This document shows, one piece after another, positions 17,733-26,129 of a stretch of DNA of 64,000 bases. Location: the NCBI RefSeq assembly GCF_003967535.1, contig NZ_BIFR01000001.1, forward strand, positions 1,169,493 through 1,233,492, given 5' to 3'. Position 1 is the stretch's first letter. Every line of letters begins with the position of its first letter. Source of the DNA: Tengunoibacter tsumagoiensis (GTDB lineage Bacteria > Chloroflexota > Ktedonobacteria > Ktedonobacterales > Ktedonobacteraceae). A model generated the notes under the pieces. That model was not told the DNA's origin, searched no databases, and saw only the letters and a program-made list of their open reading frames with translations. The translations under genes and the position numbers were made by a program.

Positions 17733-19001
17733 ATGCTACATAAAGGAAAATTGCTGGCGGCCCTTAACACCAAGCGTGGACAATTCTCATTATACGACGG
17801 CTCATTTGGCGAGCAACTGGCGATGTATCAATATGCCCTGGAGACATTGTACCAGCGCTACTCCTCCAGTGCCGAAGTAGAGCATATCTTGCCCCCAGAT
17901 GAGGCAGGTATGCCTCCGGCTGGAGCGCGACCAAGCATTGAGTTTGATCGCTGGCTGGTGAATGCTGAGCAGAGCGACTATCATGCGCCGCATATTCCAT
18001 TTGGACGAGATTTTGCCAATCATGAGCAGGCGCGCCAATGGGCGGAATGCATCGAAGGTGTCACAACCGTTGCTGTCGATGGGAGCCAGCTCCTCCCATG
18101 GCGTGATGCTTCTATCCCCGTTGCGCTGGTTCAGGTTGGTTTTTTTGTCAATCCTCACTCGGCAGGTCGGCCCTACGTCAAAGATGTCCATATGGAGGTT
18201 CTTTCCCCCGATGAGATCATGGAGGCCTCCAGATCTGAAGCCAGCGATCCAGATAGCTATCCCTATTCCGAGATGCAAGTAACCATGCGGCGTTATATGT
18301 TAGAGATCGAGACGCTCTGTCAGCAGATGGAGCGGCTGGCAAATGATCGGCGAGATGAGGACCCGGTTTACAGTCCAGTTGTCTTCTTTGATGGCTCTCT
18401 CGTCGTTTCCTTTGCGCTTACCATGCCCAGTCCCTATCGAGAGCGTTATATTGCTTCAGCCATCTCGCTATTAAAGACCTCGGAAGAGCTCCGTATCCCT
18501 CTCATCGGGTATATTGATACCAGCTATGCGCGTGATATGATCGGGATGCTGCGCCGTCTGGATTCTGCTCAGGCCCATCCAGTGCTGCGTGATACTAAGA
18601 AGATCCATGATGCCTTACTCTGGCAGGGCCACCTCCACTGGGGTGATCGTACGCCGGCCATGCTCTGTGCTCGTGACGATATTTTGCAGAGCTACGGAGC
18701 CTATCGCAACAAGATCGCCTTCTGTTATCTACAGACAACTGCCAATCGACCACCCACGCGTCTGGAATTTCCGCGCTGGATGCTTGATGACGGTATTTTA
18801 GATCCAGTGATAGACGTTATTCGGGCCGAAGTTATTGCTGGAAATGGTTATCCATATGCGATTGAGACTGCGGATGCCGTCTCTGTCATCACCATGCAGG
18901 ATCGGAGCGAATTCTACAATCATTTCCAGGGTTTTATGGAGCGGCAAGGAGTCAAGTTTACCTTCTCGACCAAATCTACCAGTAAGTCGCGTCGTCGTTA
19001 A
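17733..19001 (+). CDS. nurA: NurA-domain DNA end-processing nuclease
   Basis: A 422-residue protein with the NurA nuclease core: VAVDGSQLLPWRD at about 118-130, where the Asp is a metal ligand; FFDGSLVVSFAL mid-protein; and the C-terminal YPYAIETADAVSVIT. NurA is a 5'-3' exonuclease known best from archaea, working with HerA and Mre11-Rad50 in double-strand-break resection. Start ATG 17733 has GGGAGG upstream and lies 13 bp after the Rad50-like gene, so the two form an operon. No HerA helicase is seen in the window. Confidence 0.88.
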   Translation: MLHKGKLLAALNTKRGQFSLYDGSFGEQLAMYQYALETLYQRYSSSAEVEHILPPDEAGMPPAGARPSIEFDRWLVNAEQSDYHAPHIPFGRDFANHEQARQWAECIEGVTTVAVDGSQLLPWRDASIPVALVQVGFFVNPHSAGRPYVKDVHMEVLSPDEIMEASRSEASDPDSYPYSEMQVTMRRYMLEIETLCQQMERLANDRRDEDPVYSPVVFFDGSLVVSFALTMPSPYRERYIASAISLLKTSEELRIPLIGYIDTSYARDMIGMLRRLDSAQAHPVLRDTKKIHDALLWQGHLHWGDRTPAMLCARDDILQSYGAYRNKIAFCYLQTTANRPPTRLEFPRWMLDDGILDPVIDVIRAEVIAGNGYPYAIETADAVSVITMQDRSEFYNHFQGFMERQGVKFTFSTKSTSKSRRR

Positions 19002-19057
19002 AGAAGATACCTCCTGGTTTTGCTATCTCACGAGTAAAATCACACATTATGAATGTT

Positions 19058-19206
19058 AAGTAGGGAAAGTAGCTTGTCATATCATGCTCGATTTCACATA
19101 TAAAACACTGTAAAGTAGGGAAAGTAGCTTGTCTCTTTCCTGTGCTCCCACTCCGCTGTGTGAGCCCCTCCATAGCTCGAGTGGACAATGGCCCAATAGG
19201 AAAGGG
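19058..19206 (+). repeat. MITE-like palindromic repeat, truncated copy
   Basis: Begins with a terminal-repeat fragment AAGTAGGGAAAGTAGCTTGT (19058-19077), a ~35-bp spacer, then a second left end at 19113 followed by the internal part (CTCCGCTGTGTGAGC, CTCGAGTGGACAATGG) shared with the four-copy array at 39974-40684. The right end is missing; similarity fades near 19206. The remainder up to 19344 shows nothing. Confidence 0.85.
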
Positions 19207-19344
19207 AGCTTCAGAGAAGATCCGTTTGCTACCACAAACGAGAGCATATTCAGTTTAGAGCCTCCCGTGTGCCATGATGTGATGGCTAAGGTGAAGCCTG
19301 AACAAATATGCTCTCGTTGTGACCGTCGCCTCCGGTGCTCCTGT

Positions 19345-20286
19345 TTAGGTAAGGAACTCGTGCGCAAAGAAGCGCAACGTATCCAGTTGCACGGCATCGG
19401 GAAATCCGAGGATCAATTCCTGAACTCCCGCCTCCTCCAACTCGGTTATGCGCTGACGGATGGTTTCTGGACTGCCGATCAGCGCGCCAGCAGCTATTGG
19501 GCGACCCTGGAGAGCGGCGGGAAATTTGGCTTGTGCCTGCTCATCGGTCTCGCCGATAAAGCAGAGAGCGCCTGCTGTGCGATGGATGCTCTCATAATCC
19601 CGTCCAAGCGCTTCACAGTGAGCTTTGAGGACAGAGAATTTGTGTTTGATCGTCTCCGGGTTGCCAAACACGTTACAGGCATCGCCATATTGCGCCACCA
19701 GTTTGAGCGTCACTTTTTCGCCGCCACCACCAATCAGGATCGGGATATGTGGGTGCTGGACTCCTTTCGGCTGGTTAATCGCACCATGTATCTGGTAATA
19801 CTTGCCCTCGAAGACTGCTTCTTCCTGCGTCCACATGGCCAGGATGACCTGAACCGCTTCGCCGAGACGACGCAGGCGCTCAGCAGTGTCAGGATAGTCG
19901 TAGCCGTACCCGCGATACTCGTGCTCGTGCCAGCCAGCCCCAATGCCGAAGTTGAGTCGCCCGTGTGAGAGAACATCGACCGTGCTGGCCATTTTGGCGA
20001 GCAGGGCGGGATTGCGATAGCCAGTGCAAGTGACCGTCTGGCCAATACGGATGCGCCTGGTATCACGCGCCAGGGCAGCGGTCGTACTCCAGCACTCAAA
20101 CGTGAGTTCTTGCGATGGCCGTGGAGTCGTATGAAAGTGATCGACCAGCCAGGCGGATGTGAAACCAACTTCGTCGGCAGTCTGAGCCACGCGTGTCATC
20201 ACTTCGTAGGCTTCAATGGGGTTCTTGATACCTGCCAGTTCCATGTTCCAGCCTTGCGGCAGAGATATACCAAATTGTAGAGACAT
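19345..20286 (-). CDS. LLM-class (F420/flavin-dependent) oxidoreductase
   Basis: A 313-residue TIM-barrel protein of the luciferase-like family. Family segments include AYEVMTRVAQTADEVGFTSAW, RIRIGQTVTC, LSHGRLNFGIGAGWHEHEYRG and IPILIGGGGEKVTLKLVAQYGDA. The GIGAGW and HEYRG parts resemble the F420-dependent subgroup. The substrate is unknown. The start is ATG 20284-20286 because GAGGAGGT lies directly upstream; an in-frame extension to 20352 lacks such a site. It diverges from an XRE regulator gene 186 bp away, which may control it. Confidence 0.9.
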   Translation of the reverse strand: MSLQFGISLPQGWNMELAGIKNPIEAYEVMTRVAQTADEVGFTSAWLVDHFHTTPRPSQELTFECWSTTAALARDTRRIRIGQTVTCTGYRNPALLAKMASTVDVLSHGRLNFGIGAGWHEHEYRGYGYDYPDTAERLRRLGEAVQVILAMWTQEEAVFEGKYYQIHGAINQPKGVQHPHIPILIGGGGEKVTLKLVAQYGDACNVFGNPETIKHKFSVLKAHCEALGRDYESIHRTAGALCFIGETDEQAQAKFPAALQGRPIAAGALIGSPETIRQRITELEEAGVQELILGFPDAVQLDTLRFFAHEFLT

Positions 20287-20472
20287 ACCTACCTCCTCGC
20301 TTCTGCATAGAATGGAGGAACGTTCTTCCTCCTGATGGGGAGCAATCCTCACGCCAGGTACAAGTGACCTCTTGACGCAGGGGGCTCTCCTTGAGTATGC
20401 TCTCCTGGTGATCCCAGGACCAGTGTTTGTTGATCATAGGTCTCTGACTACCATGTTAAGGAGCAAAGAGAG

Positions 20473-21372
20473 ATGCAGCAGAACGGACGTCGCCAGGCCC
20501 TTGCTGATTTTTTACGCCAACGCCGGGCAAGCCTGTCTCCGGGTTCGGTAGATTTGCCACCAGGATTTCGACGTCGAACGCCAGGATTACGCCGTGAAGA
20601 GGTTGCGCAACTCGCCAATATTGGCACCTCCTGGTACGTGTGGCTGGAGCAAGGACGGGATGTGCATCCCTCGGCGCAAGTGCTGGAGAGTCTGGCGCAG
20701 GCGCTCAGACTGACGCCCAATGAACGTCGACATTTATTTCTGCTTGCCGGACAACCACTTCCTCCTGCTGTTTCCCCTGCATCGGAGAACGTCAGTCCAG
20801 CGCTCCAACAGATGCTAGATGACCTCAATCCTAGTCCCGCGTATATGCTTGGACGACGCTATGATTATTTGGCATGGAATAAAGCTGCCGATGGTCTCTT
20901 CGCCATTTCGGACCTGCATTCGGATGCCTCGTCTCCCTACGCGTGTAACATGGTTTGGCGACTCTTCACCAACCCGACGACGCGGTCGCGCCCCAATTGG
21001 GAAATGGTTGCGCGGGCGACGCTTGCGGAATTCCGCACAGCCAGTGCTCGCTATCCCGCTGATCCCTGGTTTGAGGAGCTGGTTGAAGATTTAAAGCAGG
21101 TGAGCCCTGAATTTTGCCAGTGGTGGCCCCACCACGATGTGCGCCGCGCTCTCGATGGTCACAAAGTCATCGAACATCCGACGCTAGGATCTCTGGAATT
21201 TGAGCATTTCACCTTGCAAGTACTCACGAACCCAGACATTAAGATCATGATCTATACCCCTCATGCCGAGACACGAGCAAGACTTCAACGATTTCTGGAA
21301 GCAATGGACGATTGCGACGAGGCAGGTAGGAGTGCCTCAGATCGGAAATCTCACCAGGAAGCAGAGAGATAG
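20473..21372 (+). CDS. XRE-family regulator with MmyB-like C-terminal domain
   Basis: A 299-residue regulator. Residues ~5-75 form an XRE HTH with the hallmark PGLRREEVAQLANIGTSWYV and LEQGRDVHPS, typical of the MmyB/ClgR-type group. Residues ~110-270 match the MmyB ligand-binding domain (PAYMLGRRYDYLAWNKAA, RNMVWRLF-like CNMVWRLF, HHDVRRALDG), which is thought to bind a fatty acid or flavin-like ligand. ATG 20473 follows AGGAGC. It is divergent from the LLM oxidoreductase gene, a common arrangement for regulators of short-chain reductases. Confidence 0.9.
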   Translation: MQQNGRRQALADFLRQRRASLSPGSVDLPPGFRRRTPGLRREEVAQLANIGTSWYVWLEQGRDVHPSAQVLESLAQALRLTPNERRHLFLLAGQPLPPAVSPASENVSPALQQMLDDLNPSPAYMLGRRYDYLAWNKAADGLFAISDLHSDASSPYACNMVWRLFTNPTTRSRPNWEMVARATLAEFRTASARYPADPWFEELVEDLKQVSPEFCQWWPHHDVRRALDGHKVIEHPTLGSLEFEHFTLQVLTNPDIKIMIYTPHAETRARLQRFLEAMDDCDEAGRSASDRKSHQEAER

Positions 21373-21600
21373 CACTGACTCCAACTAATTCACGGAGAGG
21401 CCTGGGAAGCCAATCCTTGTTGATCGAAGCAAGCCAGGATCTCGTAGTCCCAGGAAAGAGGCGTGGTCGTTTACAACGCATTCCTGGTATCTTACTCTGC
21501 ATGTTGCCTGGCTGGAATTCCCAATTGGACCTCTGGTGACTCCTCTCAATGCGATGCATGGTTGTGCTCTCATAGCGTGTTACCATGCATGACATGTATG

Positions 21601-22461
21601 TTAGCCTATTGCCAAAAGTATAATACCTAGCAGGATAAGAGCGGCGGAAAATACACGACGTACTCCCTGTTTCTCCGCCAGGAGGCGTGTCCCCATGAGT
21701 GTGCCAATTAAAACGCTGCTCTCGCGTAGTGGAGCAACCTGGCTGACTGGATTGGAGATTAAGACGAAGAGAATGAGTAGGTAGGCCATGGGTGAGAGAA
21801 TCGCGACCCCTAGCGCTTCCAGGCGATGTGCCCTCCAGGTTGCTTTGACCTGATCCCAGTGTCTTAATGATGTGGGTAAAAGTAGGGTTGCCATCACAAT
21901 ACTTGCAGATTCGAGCATCAACAGTGGCGAGGTCTGAAGCGTACTGACAGCCTCTTTATCCCAGAGCGTATAGCCAGCGATGAATATCCCTGTGAGAAGG
22001 GCATAGAGAATGGCGCCGCGCTTTCCCTCTATAAAGATGCTTAGGGGATTACCAACCAGGAAGACAATACCCACAATGAGAAGCACTATACCTACGATAG
22101 CACCTATGGCTGGCCGTTCGCCAAAGATCACAATGGCGAAAAATGTGGAGAGCAATGGACCTGTGCCTCGCGCCAGCGGATACGAAAGTGAGAGATCTCC
22201 AGTTTCATAACCTCGCTGTAAGAAAAGAAAATAAGCCAAGTGTAGGCAAGCGCTCCCCAGAGCGAAGCCAGCCTGTATCCAGGTAAGGGTTACATGACCT
22301 GAGAAAAGCATATAAAAAAGTATTGGCGCATAGATAATGCTTGACAGCACATTAAATAACCAGACAAACCCCTTGCTATTCCCCGCCTTCTTCGCTAGAA
22401 AATTCCAACTTGCATGCAAAAATGCCGCCACTAATACCAGCATAAACACAAAAGGACTCAT
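21601..22461 (-). CDS. EamA/DMT-family membrane transporter
   Basis: A 286-residue protein with about ten hydrophobic segments in two EamA halves; the halves carry the motifs LHASWNFLAKKAG and YPLARGTGPLLSTFFAIVIFGE (first) and LRESSVLIGTLMGTRLLAEK (second). Such carriers move small metabolites. The start ATG 22459-22461 is favoured because AGGA lies six bases upstream; another ATG two codons earlier exists. Its upstream region carries GAAAT-type palindromes like those in front of the divergent metallophosphoesterase gene, so the RpiR regulator may control both. Confidence 0.88.
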   Translation of the reverse strand: MSPFVFMLVLVAAFLHASWNFLAKKAGNSKGFVWLFNVLSSIIYAPILFYMLFSGHVTLTWIQAGFALGSACLHLAYFLFLQRGYETGDLSLSYPLARGTGPLLSTFFAIVIFGERPAIGAIVGIVLLIVGIVFLVGNPLSIFIEGKRGAILYALLTGIFIAGYTLWDKEAVSTLQTSPLLMLESASIVMATLLLPTSLRHWDQVKATWRAHRLEALGVAILSPMAYLLILFVLISNPVSQVAPLRESSVLIGTLMGTRLLAEKQGVRRVFSAALILLGIILLAIG

Positions 22462-22484
22462 AAGCATCCTGCTTTCTTTTTGAT

Positions 22485-22523
22485 GAAATATTATTTCTCT
22501 ATTCGAGAGTAAAATAAAATTTC
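22485..22523. promoter_or_regulatory. Two RpiR-like operator palindromes upstream of the EamA gene
   Basis: GAAATATTATTTC at 22485-22497 and AAAATAAAATTTC at 22511-22523, both close to the form GAAAT-N3-ATTTC. They lie 24-62 bp upstream of the EamA start codon. Assignment to the nearby RpiR protein is inference from form and position. Confidence 0.5.
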
Positions 22524-22661
22524 ATTTTTGTCAACACTGAAGAATGATGAAATACTGCGTTAAAGCCCATTTGGAAATGCCAGGCGGGGAGCACAGAGGG
22601 TCATCAATCTCTCGTTGACCTTCCTTCCTTGCCCCCGTAGGCGGCGTAAAGCTCATTCCTC

Positions 22662-22707
22662 TTGACAGAAATAAAATTTCTCGATACACTCAAAGAAATA
22701 AAGTTTC
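22662..22707 (+). promoter_or_regulatory. Sigma-70 promoter with two embedded operator palindromes
   Basis: TTGACA at 22662-22667 and TACACT at 22685-22690 with a 17-bp spacer form a good promoter for the metallophosphoesterase-RpiR operon. GAAATAAAATTTC (22668-22680) fills the spacer and GAAATAAAGTTTC (22695-22707) covers the start-site region. A repressor bound to either would block polymerase. Confidence 0.6.
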
Positions 22708-22731
22708 ATTTGTAACAGGAGGGAAAGGGCA

Positions 22732-23538
22732 ATGAATTTCTCTTTTGTCCAGATCAGCGACCATCACCTGGGAGAGACTGAGTCTCAATTGATGCGTGGA
22801 TACTCCACTGCCTATGCTGTGCGCCAGGTTATGCGTCATATTGCGAAAAATGTTGGTAAGCGCATCGATTTCTTGATCTCGACTGGTGACCTGGTCAATG
22901 ATCCATCAGCGGTGTCTTATCGAAATTTCTGTGATATGTTTCAGTTGCAGGTGACCTCTGTCGCGCCGGGGCCAGCTCTGATTACATTAGAGGGGTTGCA
23001 GACTTTTCCGATGTATTTTTTGCCTGGCAATCACGATGATCGCGACCAGTTTTTCCGTCATCTCTTTGTCGATACGCCAGCCATGCCCCTGATGAATGTC
23101 AGCTTTCAGCACAAAGGGGTGCAGTTTATCTGCCTGGATTTTGGTGCAGGCGATGATGCTGTTGCTTATCCTGAAACTCTGGACTATCTTGAGCGTTCAT
23201 TGCAAGCTGGATTACCATCAGTGATTTTGACGCATCATCACATGGTTCCTATGGGTAACCGTTGGCAGGATGATTATTTTCTGGATAAAGAGAAGAGTGA
23301 AATATTCTGGAATATTGTAACCCAATATCAAGTCCAGGTACTGGGTGTGCTTAGTGGGCATGTGCATACAACCTATGAGAAGGTGAAGCGAGGCATTCCC
23401 GTCTTTGGTTTGCGCTCGACGGCTCCCCAGCCAGTATTTTTGGATGAGCCATTCTTTTGTCTTCAACCATTGCATTATCGCCTGGTGACGATTCAAGATG
23501 GTCTTTTGACGACGCGCATTTTTGAAGTGCCGCTATAA
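22732..23538 (+). CDS. Calcineurin-like metallophosphoesterase (CpdA-type)
   Basis: A 268-residue hydrolase with the dimetal signature: QISDHHLG (residues ~7-14), STGDLVND (~54-61), PGNHDDR (~101-107), LTHHHMVP (~164-171) and GHVHTTYEK (~207-215). This order is that of class III cyclic-nucleotide phosphodiesterases (CpdA/GlpQ-like), but the substrate is not certain; phosphodiesters from lipids or sugars are possible. GGAGGG precedes ATG 22732. It is first in a likely operon with the RpiR regulator. Confidence 0.88.
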   Translation: MNFSFVQISDHHLGETESQLMRGYSTAYAVRQVMRHIAKNVGKRIDFLISTGDLVNDPSAVSYRNFCDMFQLQVTSVAPGPALITLEGLQTFPMYFLPGNHDDRDQFFRHLFVDTPAMPLMNVSFQHKGVQFICLDFGAGDDAVAYPETLDYLERSLQAGLPSVILTHHHMVPMGNRWQDDYFLDKEKSEIFWNIVTQYQVQVLGVLSGHVHTTYEKVKRGIPVFGLRSTAPQPVFLDEPFFCLQPLHYRLVTIQDGLLTTRIFEVPL

Positions 23539-23617
23539 GGGAGGATTGCCATGCGTGCAAAAGCGGGATATACTTTGCTAGCATAGCAGACGTGATGGAG
23601 AGGAAGGTTACATACTC

Positions 23618-24490
23618 ATGTCACAACCACAGGAGCGCCCTCTTATTTCAGAAGGAGTCCAGGCACGGCTCCGTGCCGCTTCTCGCAATCTGACGGAGGC
23701 TGAGGGGCGCGTAGCGCAGTTTATTGAGCAGCATCCTGAGGAGGCCGTTCATCTCTCGGTCCAGGCTCTGGCCCAGCGCATTCAGGTCAGCGAGGCAACC
23801 ATTGTGCGTTGTTGCCGCTCGCTAGGCTACCAGGGATTGCGTGATCTCAAGCTGGCTCTGGCGGCTGAGAGTATGACTCCTCTCCATCAGATCCATGAAG
23901 ATATCCTGCCAGATGATGGTGTAGGTGTGGTGGCACGTAAAGTGTTGCAATCCGATATCCAGGCCATCGCCGATACCCTGGCTGTACTTGATGAAACACT
24001 ATTAGAGTGCGTGGCTGAGGCTTTGCTGAAGGCTACACGCATTGAGTTTTATGGCATTGGTCCCTCACTACCAGTTGCCCTGGATGCCTATTATCGTTTC
24101 CTGCGCATCGGTCTGCCAGTGACTGTAACGAATGATGCTGTGATGCAGGCAGTTTCCGCCACGCATCTACCACCTGGCTCTGTTGCCTTCGCTATCTCAC
24201 ACTCTGGCCGGACGCGTGAGACGCTGAATGCCTTGCGTTCGGCGCGTGCGGCGGGCGCGTTCTGTATATTGTTGAGCAGCCATGTTCACACGCCTATTAG
24301 CGAATTTGCGGATGTTTCCCTTATCACTGCCTCCCGCGAAACCGCCTTTCGTACAGCAGCTCTGACCAGTCGTATTGCGCACCTCAGCGTGATCGATGCG
24401 CTCTATGTTGCTGTGGCAATGCGTCGCTCGGATGCCTCACTCATTGCCATCGAACGTTTCTCTGAGGCCATAGACGAGCATCTTTTATAG
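23618..24490 (+). CDS. RpiR-family transcriptional regulator (HTH plus SIS domain)
   Basis: A 290-residue regulator. N-terminal HTH (residues ~10-85): LTEAEGRVAQFIEQHPEEAV, SVQALAQRIQVSEATIVRCC. C-terminal SIS sugar-phosphate domain (~130-260): FYGIGPSLPVALDAYYRF, AISHSGRTRETLNAL. RpiR proteins sense phosphosugars and bind GAAA/TTTC palindromes, which is what lies in the promoter of this operon and upstream of the divergent transporter gene. ATG 23618 follows GAGGAAGG. A phosphosugar or phosphodiester pathway is therefore suggested for the three genes. Confidence 0.93.
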   Translation: MSQPQERPLISEGVQARLRAASRNLTEAEGRVAQFIEQHPEEAVHLSVQALAQRIQVSEATIVRCCRSLGYQGLRDLKLALAAESMTPLHQIHEDILPDDGVGVVARKVLQSDIQAIADTLAVLDETLLECVAEALLKATRIEFYGIGPSLPVALDAYYRFLRIGLPVTVTNDAVMQAVSATHLPPGSVAFAISHSGRTRETLNALRSARAAGAFCILLSSHVHTPISEFADVSLITASRETAFRTAALTSRIAHLSVIDALYVAVAMRRSDASLIAIERFSEAIDEHLL

Positions 24491-24539
24491 TTATTGCTGG
24501 CTCTGAGACCACCATTGCCGGGTCCGTGCTTGCATAGAC

Positions 24540-24995
24540 TCAGCGCCATTTCTCAAAAAGCGTGATCCATAGACCTGGCATGACCTCTCTCTCGCCAGTC
24601 TCACGAAAGCCCAGGACTTCGTAAAGTTTTTTCGCGGGCAAATTCTTTGTGCCTGTCGATACAATAATCTTTTTGATGTGGTCCTCTGCCTCTTCAATGA
24701 AGCGGACCAGCGCTTTACCAATCCCGCGTCGAAAATAGTAGGGATGGACGACCAGGCGGTAAATATCTAGCACTTCGCCTTCTCTTTTATAAGAGATAGC
24801 TCCTGCCAGACTATCCTCTATCCAGTAGCCATAAAAGGTCTCACCACAGTTTTGCAGCGTCTCCAAATCTTCCTTCAGAGCTGGAATAGCTGTTGAGCCG
24901 ATCAACGCTGCCTCGACCTGGTAAGCTGCTTGCTGTACCTCTAGCAAGAGCTTTGACTGGAACACGTCTTGAAGTTGTATTTTGCTTATAATCAT
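24540..24995 (-). CDS. GNAT-family N-acetyltransferase
   Basis: A 151-residue acetyltransferase. Motif A with the acetyl-CoA loop appears as VVHPYYFRRGIGKALV (residues ~87-102), with strand IYRLV before it, and the C-terminal NLPAKKLYEVLGFRETGER is typical. Acceptor unknown; it could be an amino acid, amine or protein N-terminus. ATG 24995 is preceded by AAGGAG. It converges on the rpiR gene. It is followed upstream by a phosphotransferase remnant on the same strand. Confidence 0.88.
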   Translation of the reverse strand: MIISKIQLQDVFQSKLLLEVQQAAYQVEAALIGSTAIPALKEDLETLQNCGETFYGYWIEDSLAGAISYKREGEVLDIYRLVVHPYYFRRGIGKALVRFIEEAEDHIKKIIVSTGTKNLPAKKLYEVLGFRETGEREVMPGLWITLFEKWR

Positions 24996-25103
24996 ATGGG
25001 GTTTACTCCTTGAGGCAAAGAATGTTTTTTGTATAACTATACAGGGTTACTCACTACTGCGTGCCGTAGATACTGAGAACACTCTCTATAGGCAAGGTTC
25101 TTC

Positions 25104-25253
25104 CTATTCAGCTTCGCTCAGGCGGTCTAGGAGCACTTTAAGGTTGAGGGGAACGCCGTGTTCAAGTGTCTTGGGAAGCCCATAGCTAGCCAGTTTCTCA
25201 CAGAGCGCGTGTATAAGTGGCTGTAGCTCACGTAGACGCAGTGCCTGTTTTGC
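25104..25253 (-). pseudogene. Remnant of an APH-type phosphotransferase
   Basis: A 49-codon open stretch without a start codon, bounded upstream by TGA and ended by TAG. Its translation contains RLRELQPLIHALCEKLASYG then LPKTLEHGVPLNLKVL, resembling the aminoglycoside/choline-kinase-type pattern with LxHGDxHxxN. Here the catalytic Asp is Val and the following His and Asn are changed, and the rest of the domain is absent. It is therefore a decayed 3' fragment. The resemblance was judged by eye only. Confidence 0.5.
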
Positions 25254-25396
25254 TCATTGCCTTTTGTTCAAGAACTGAAATGTTCTGCATGATTGCAGCT
25301 AAAGACTGCAAAGATTGGCCTTCAATATGGTATACTGATAGACAGGGTAGCTCATAAAAGATCATCTGGTCGAGGTGGGCTCGGCCAATAACCTCA

Positions 25397-26125
25397 ATGA
25401 TCAAGCAACTGATTACAAATGAACAGCGTCAATTAGTGAAAGCGGAAAGTTCAACAAAGAATTTGTCTATGTCTCGTTCGACCACACATACCTTCACCTG
25501 TCCCTGTGGAGAGGTGTTTAGCTGTAAAACTTATGAATATATCAACATCGCGCAGGAACCACGGTTGCGTTATGTTGTTCTGGCTGGCCTGATTAATGTC
25601 TCGGTCTGCCCCAACTGCGGGCGGCGAGCGGCCATCGCCACGCCCTTCATCTACTCCGATCCCGATCACAATCTGCTGGCGTACGTCCATCCTCGTTCTG
25701 ATGCTCCCGAAGATGCTCGCCTGCTGATCCTCGAGAAACTGCGCGAAGTGTATAAAGATGCTGCCACTGTGCGTATGATGCAGGACGAGGAGAGCGATGA
25801 GGAGAATGGGGGCAGGCAGGTAGATATCACGCCAGCCCAGGCACGCGAGCTTCCTCCCTTACAGGTTGTGTTTGGATTGGATCAGCTCAATGAACTGATC
25901 AACGGCATCCTCACCCAGGATGAGAAATTGGGACGGATCGCTCTGAACACTCAGAGCCGTAATGAGGCCGAACGGGGCCAGTTCCACGATATCCTGCGTA
26001 AACTTGCCAGTGAGATGGACTGTTGTATCGAAGTCGAGGATCTGCCAGACGAATATACTGTCTGGTTGTATGGATCGCGCCGCCAGATCAGTGCCTTTAT
26101 GCGAGAGCTGGCCCCTAAAGGGTAA
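25397..26125 (+). CDS. CpXC-domain protein
   Basis: A 242-residue protein. CPCGEVFSCKTYEYINI and then VSVCPNCGRRAAIATPFIY give the two-Cys-pair zinc element of the CpXC domain, which is followed by the domain's LLAYVHP segment. Residues ~150-240 form a second, helical part. The domain's function is unknown. Start uncertain: ATG 25397 is the longest; ATG 25469 (MSRSTTHTFTCP) would place the zinc element near the N-terminus as in most homologs, and neither has a good ribosome-binding site. It ends 4 bp before mogA and is likely co-transcribed with it. Confidence 0.75.
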   Translation: MIKQLITNEQRQLVKAESSTKNLSMSRSTTHTFTCPCGEVFSCKTYEYINIAQEPRLRYVVLAGLINVSVCPNCGRRAAIATPFIYSDPDHNLLAYVHPRSDAPEDARLLILEKLREVYKDAATVRMMQDEESDEENGGRQVDITPAQARELPPLQVVFGLDQLNELINGILTQDEKLGRIALNTQSRNEAERGQFHDILRKLASEMDCCIEVEDLPDEYTVWLYGSRRQISAFMRELAPKG

Positions 26126-26129
26126 AAAA

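Noticed and set aside
19129..19968. Plus-strand ORF of 279 codons opposite the LLM oxidoreductase gene
   Set aside because: It overlaps a well-supported minus-strand gene and begins in the MITE-like repeat; no ribosome-binding site or domain.
22732..23538. Metallophosphoesterase considered as the missing Mre11/SbcD partner of the Rad50-like ATPase
   Set aside because: It lacks the C-terminal capping and DNA-binding parts of Mre11, is only 268 residues, and is co-transcribed with an RpiR regulator.
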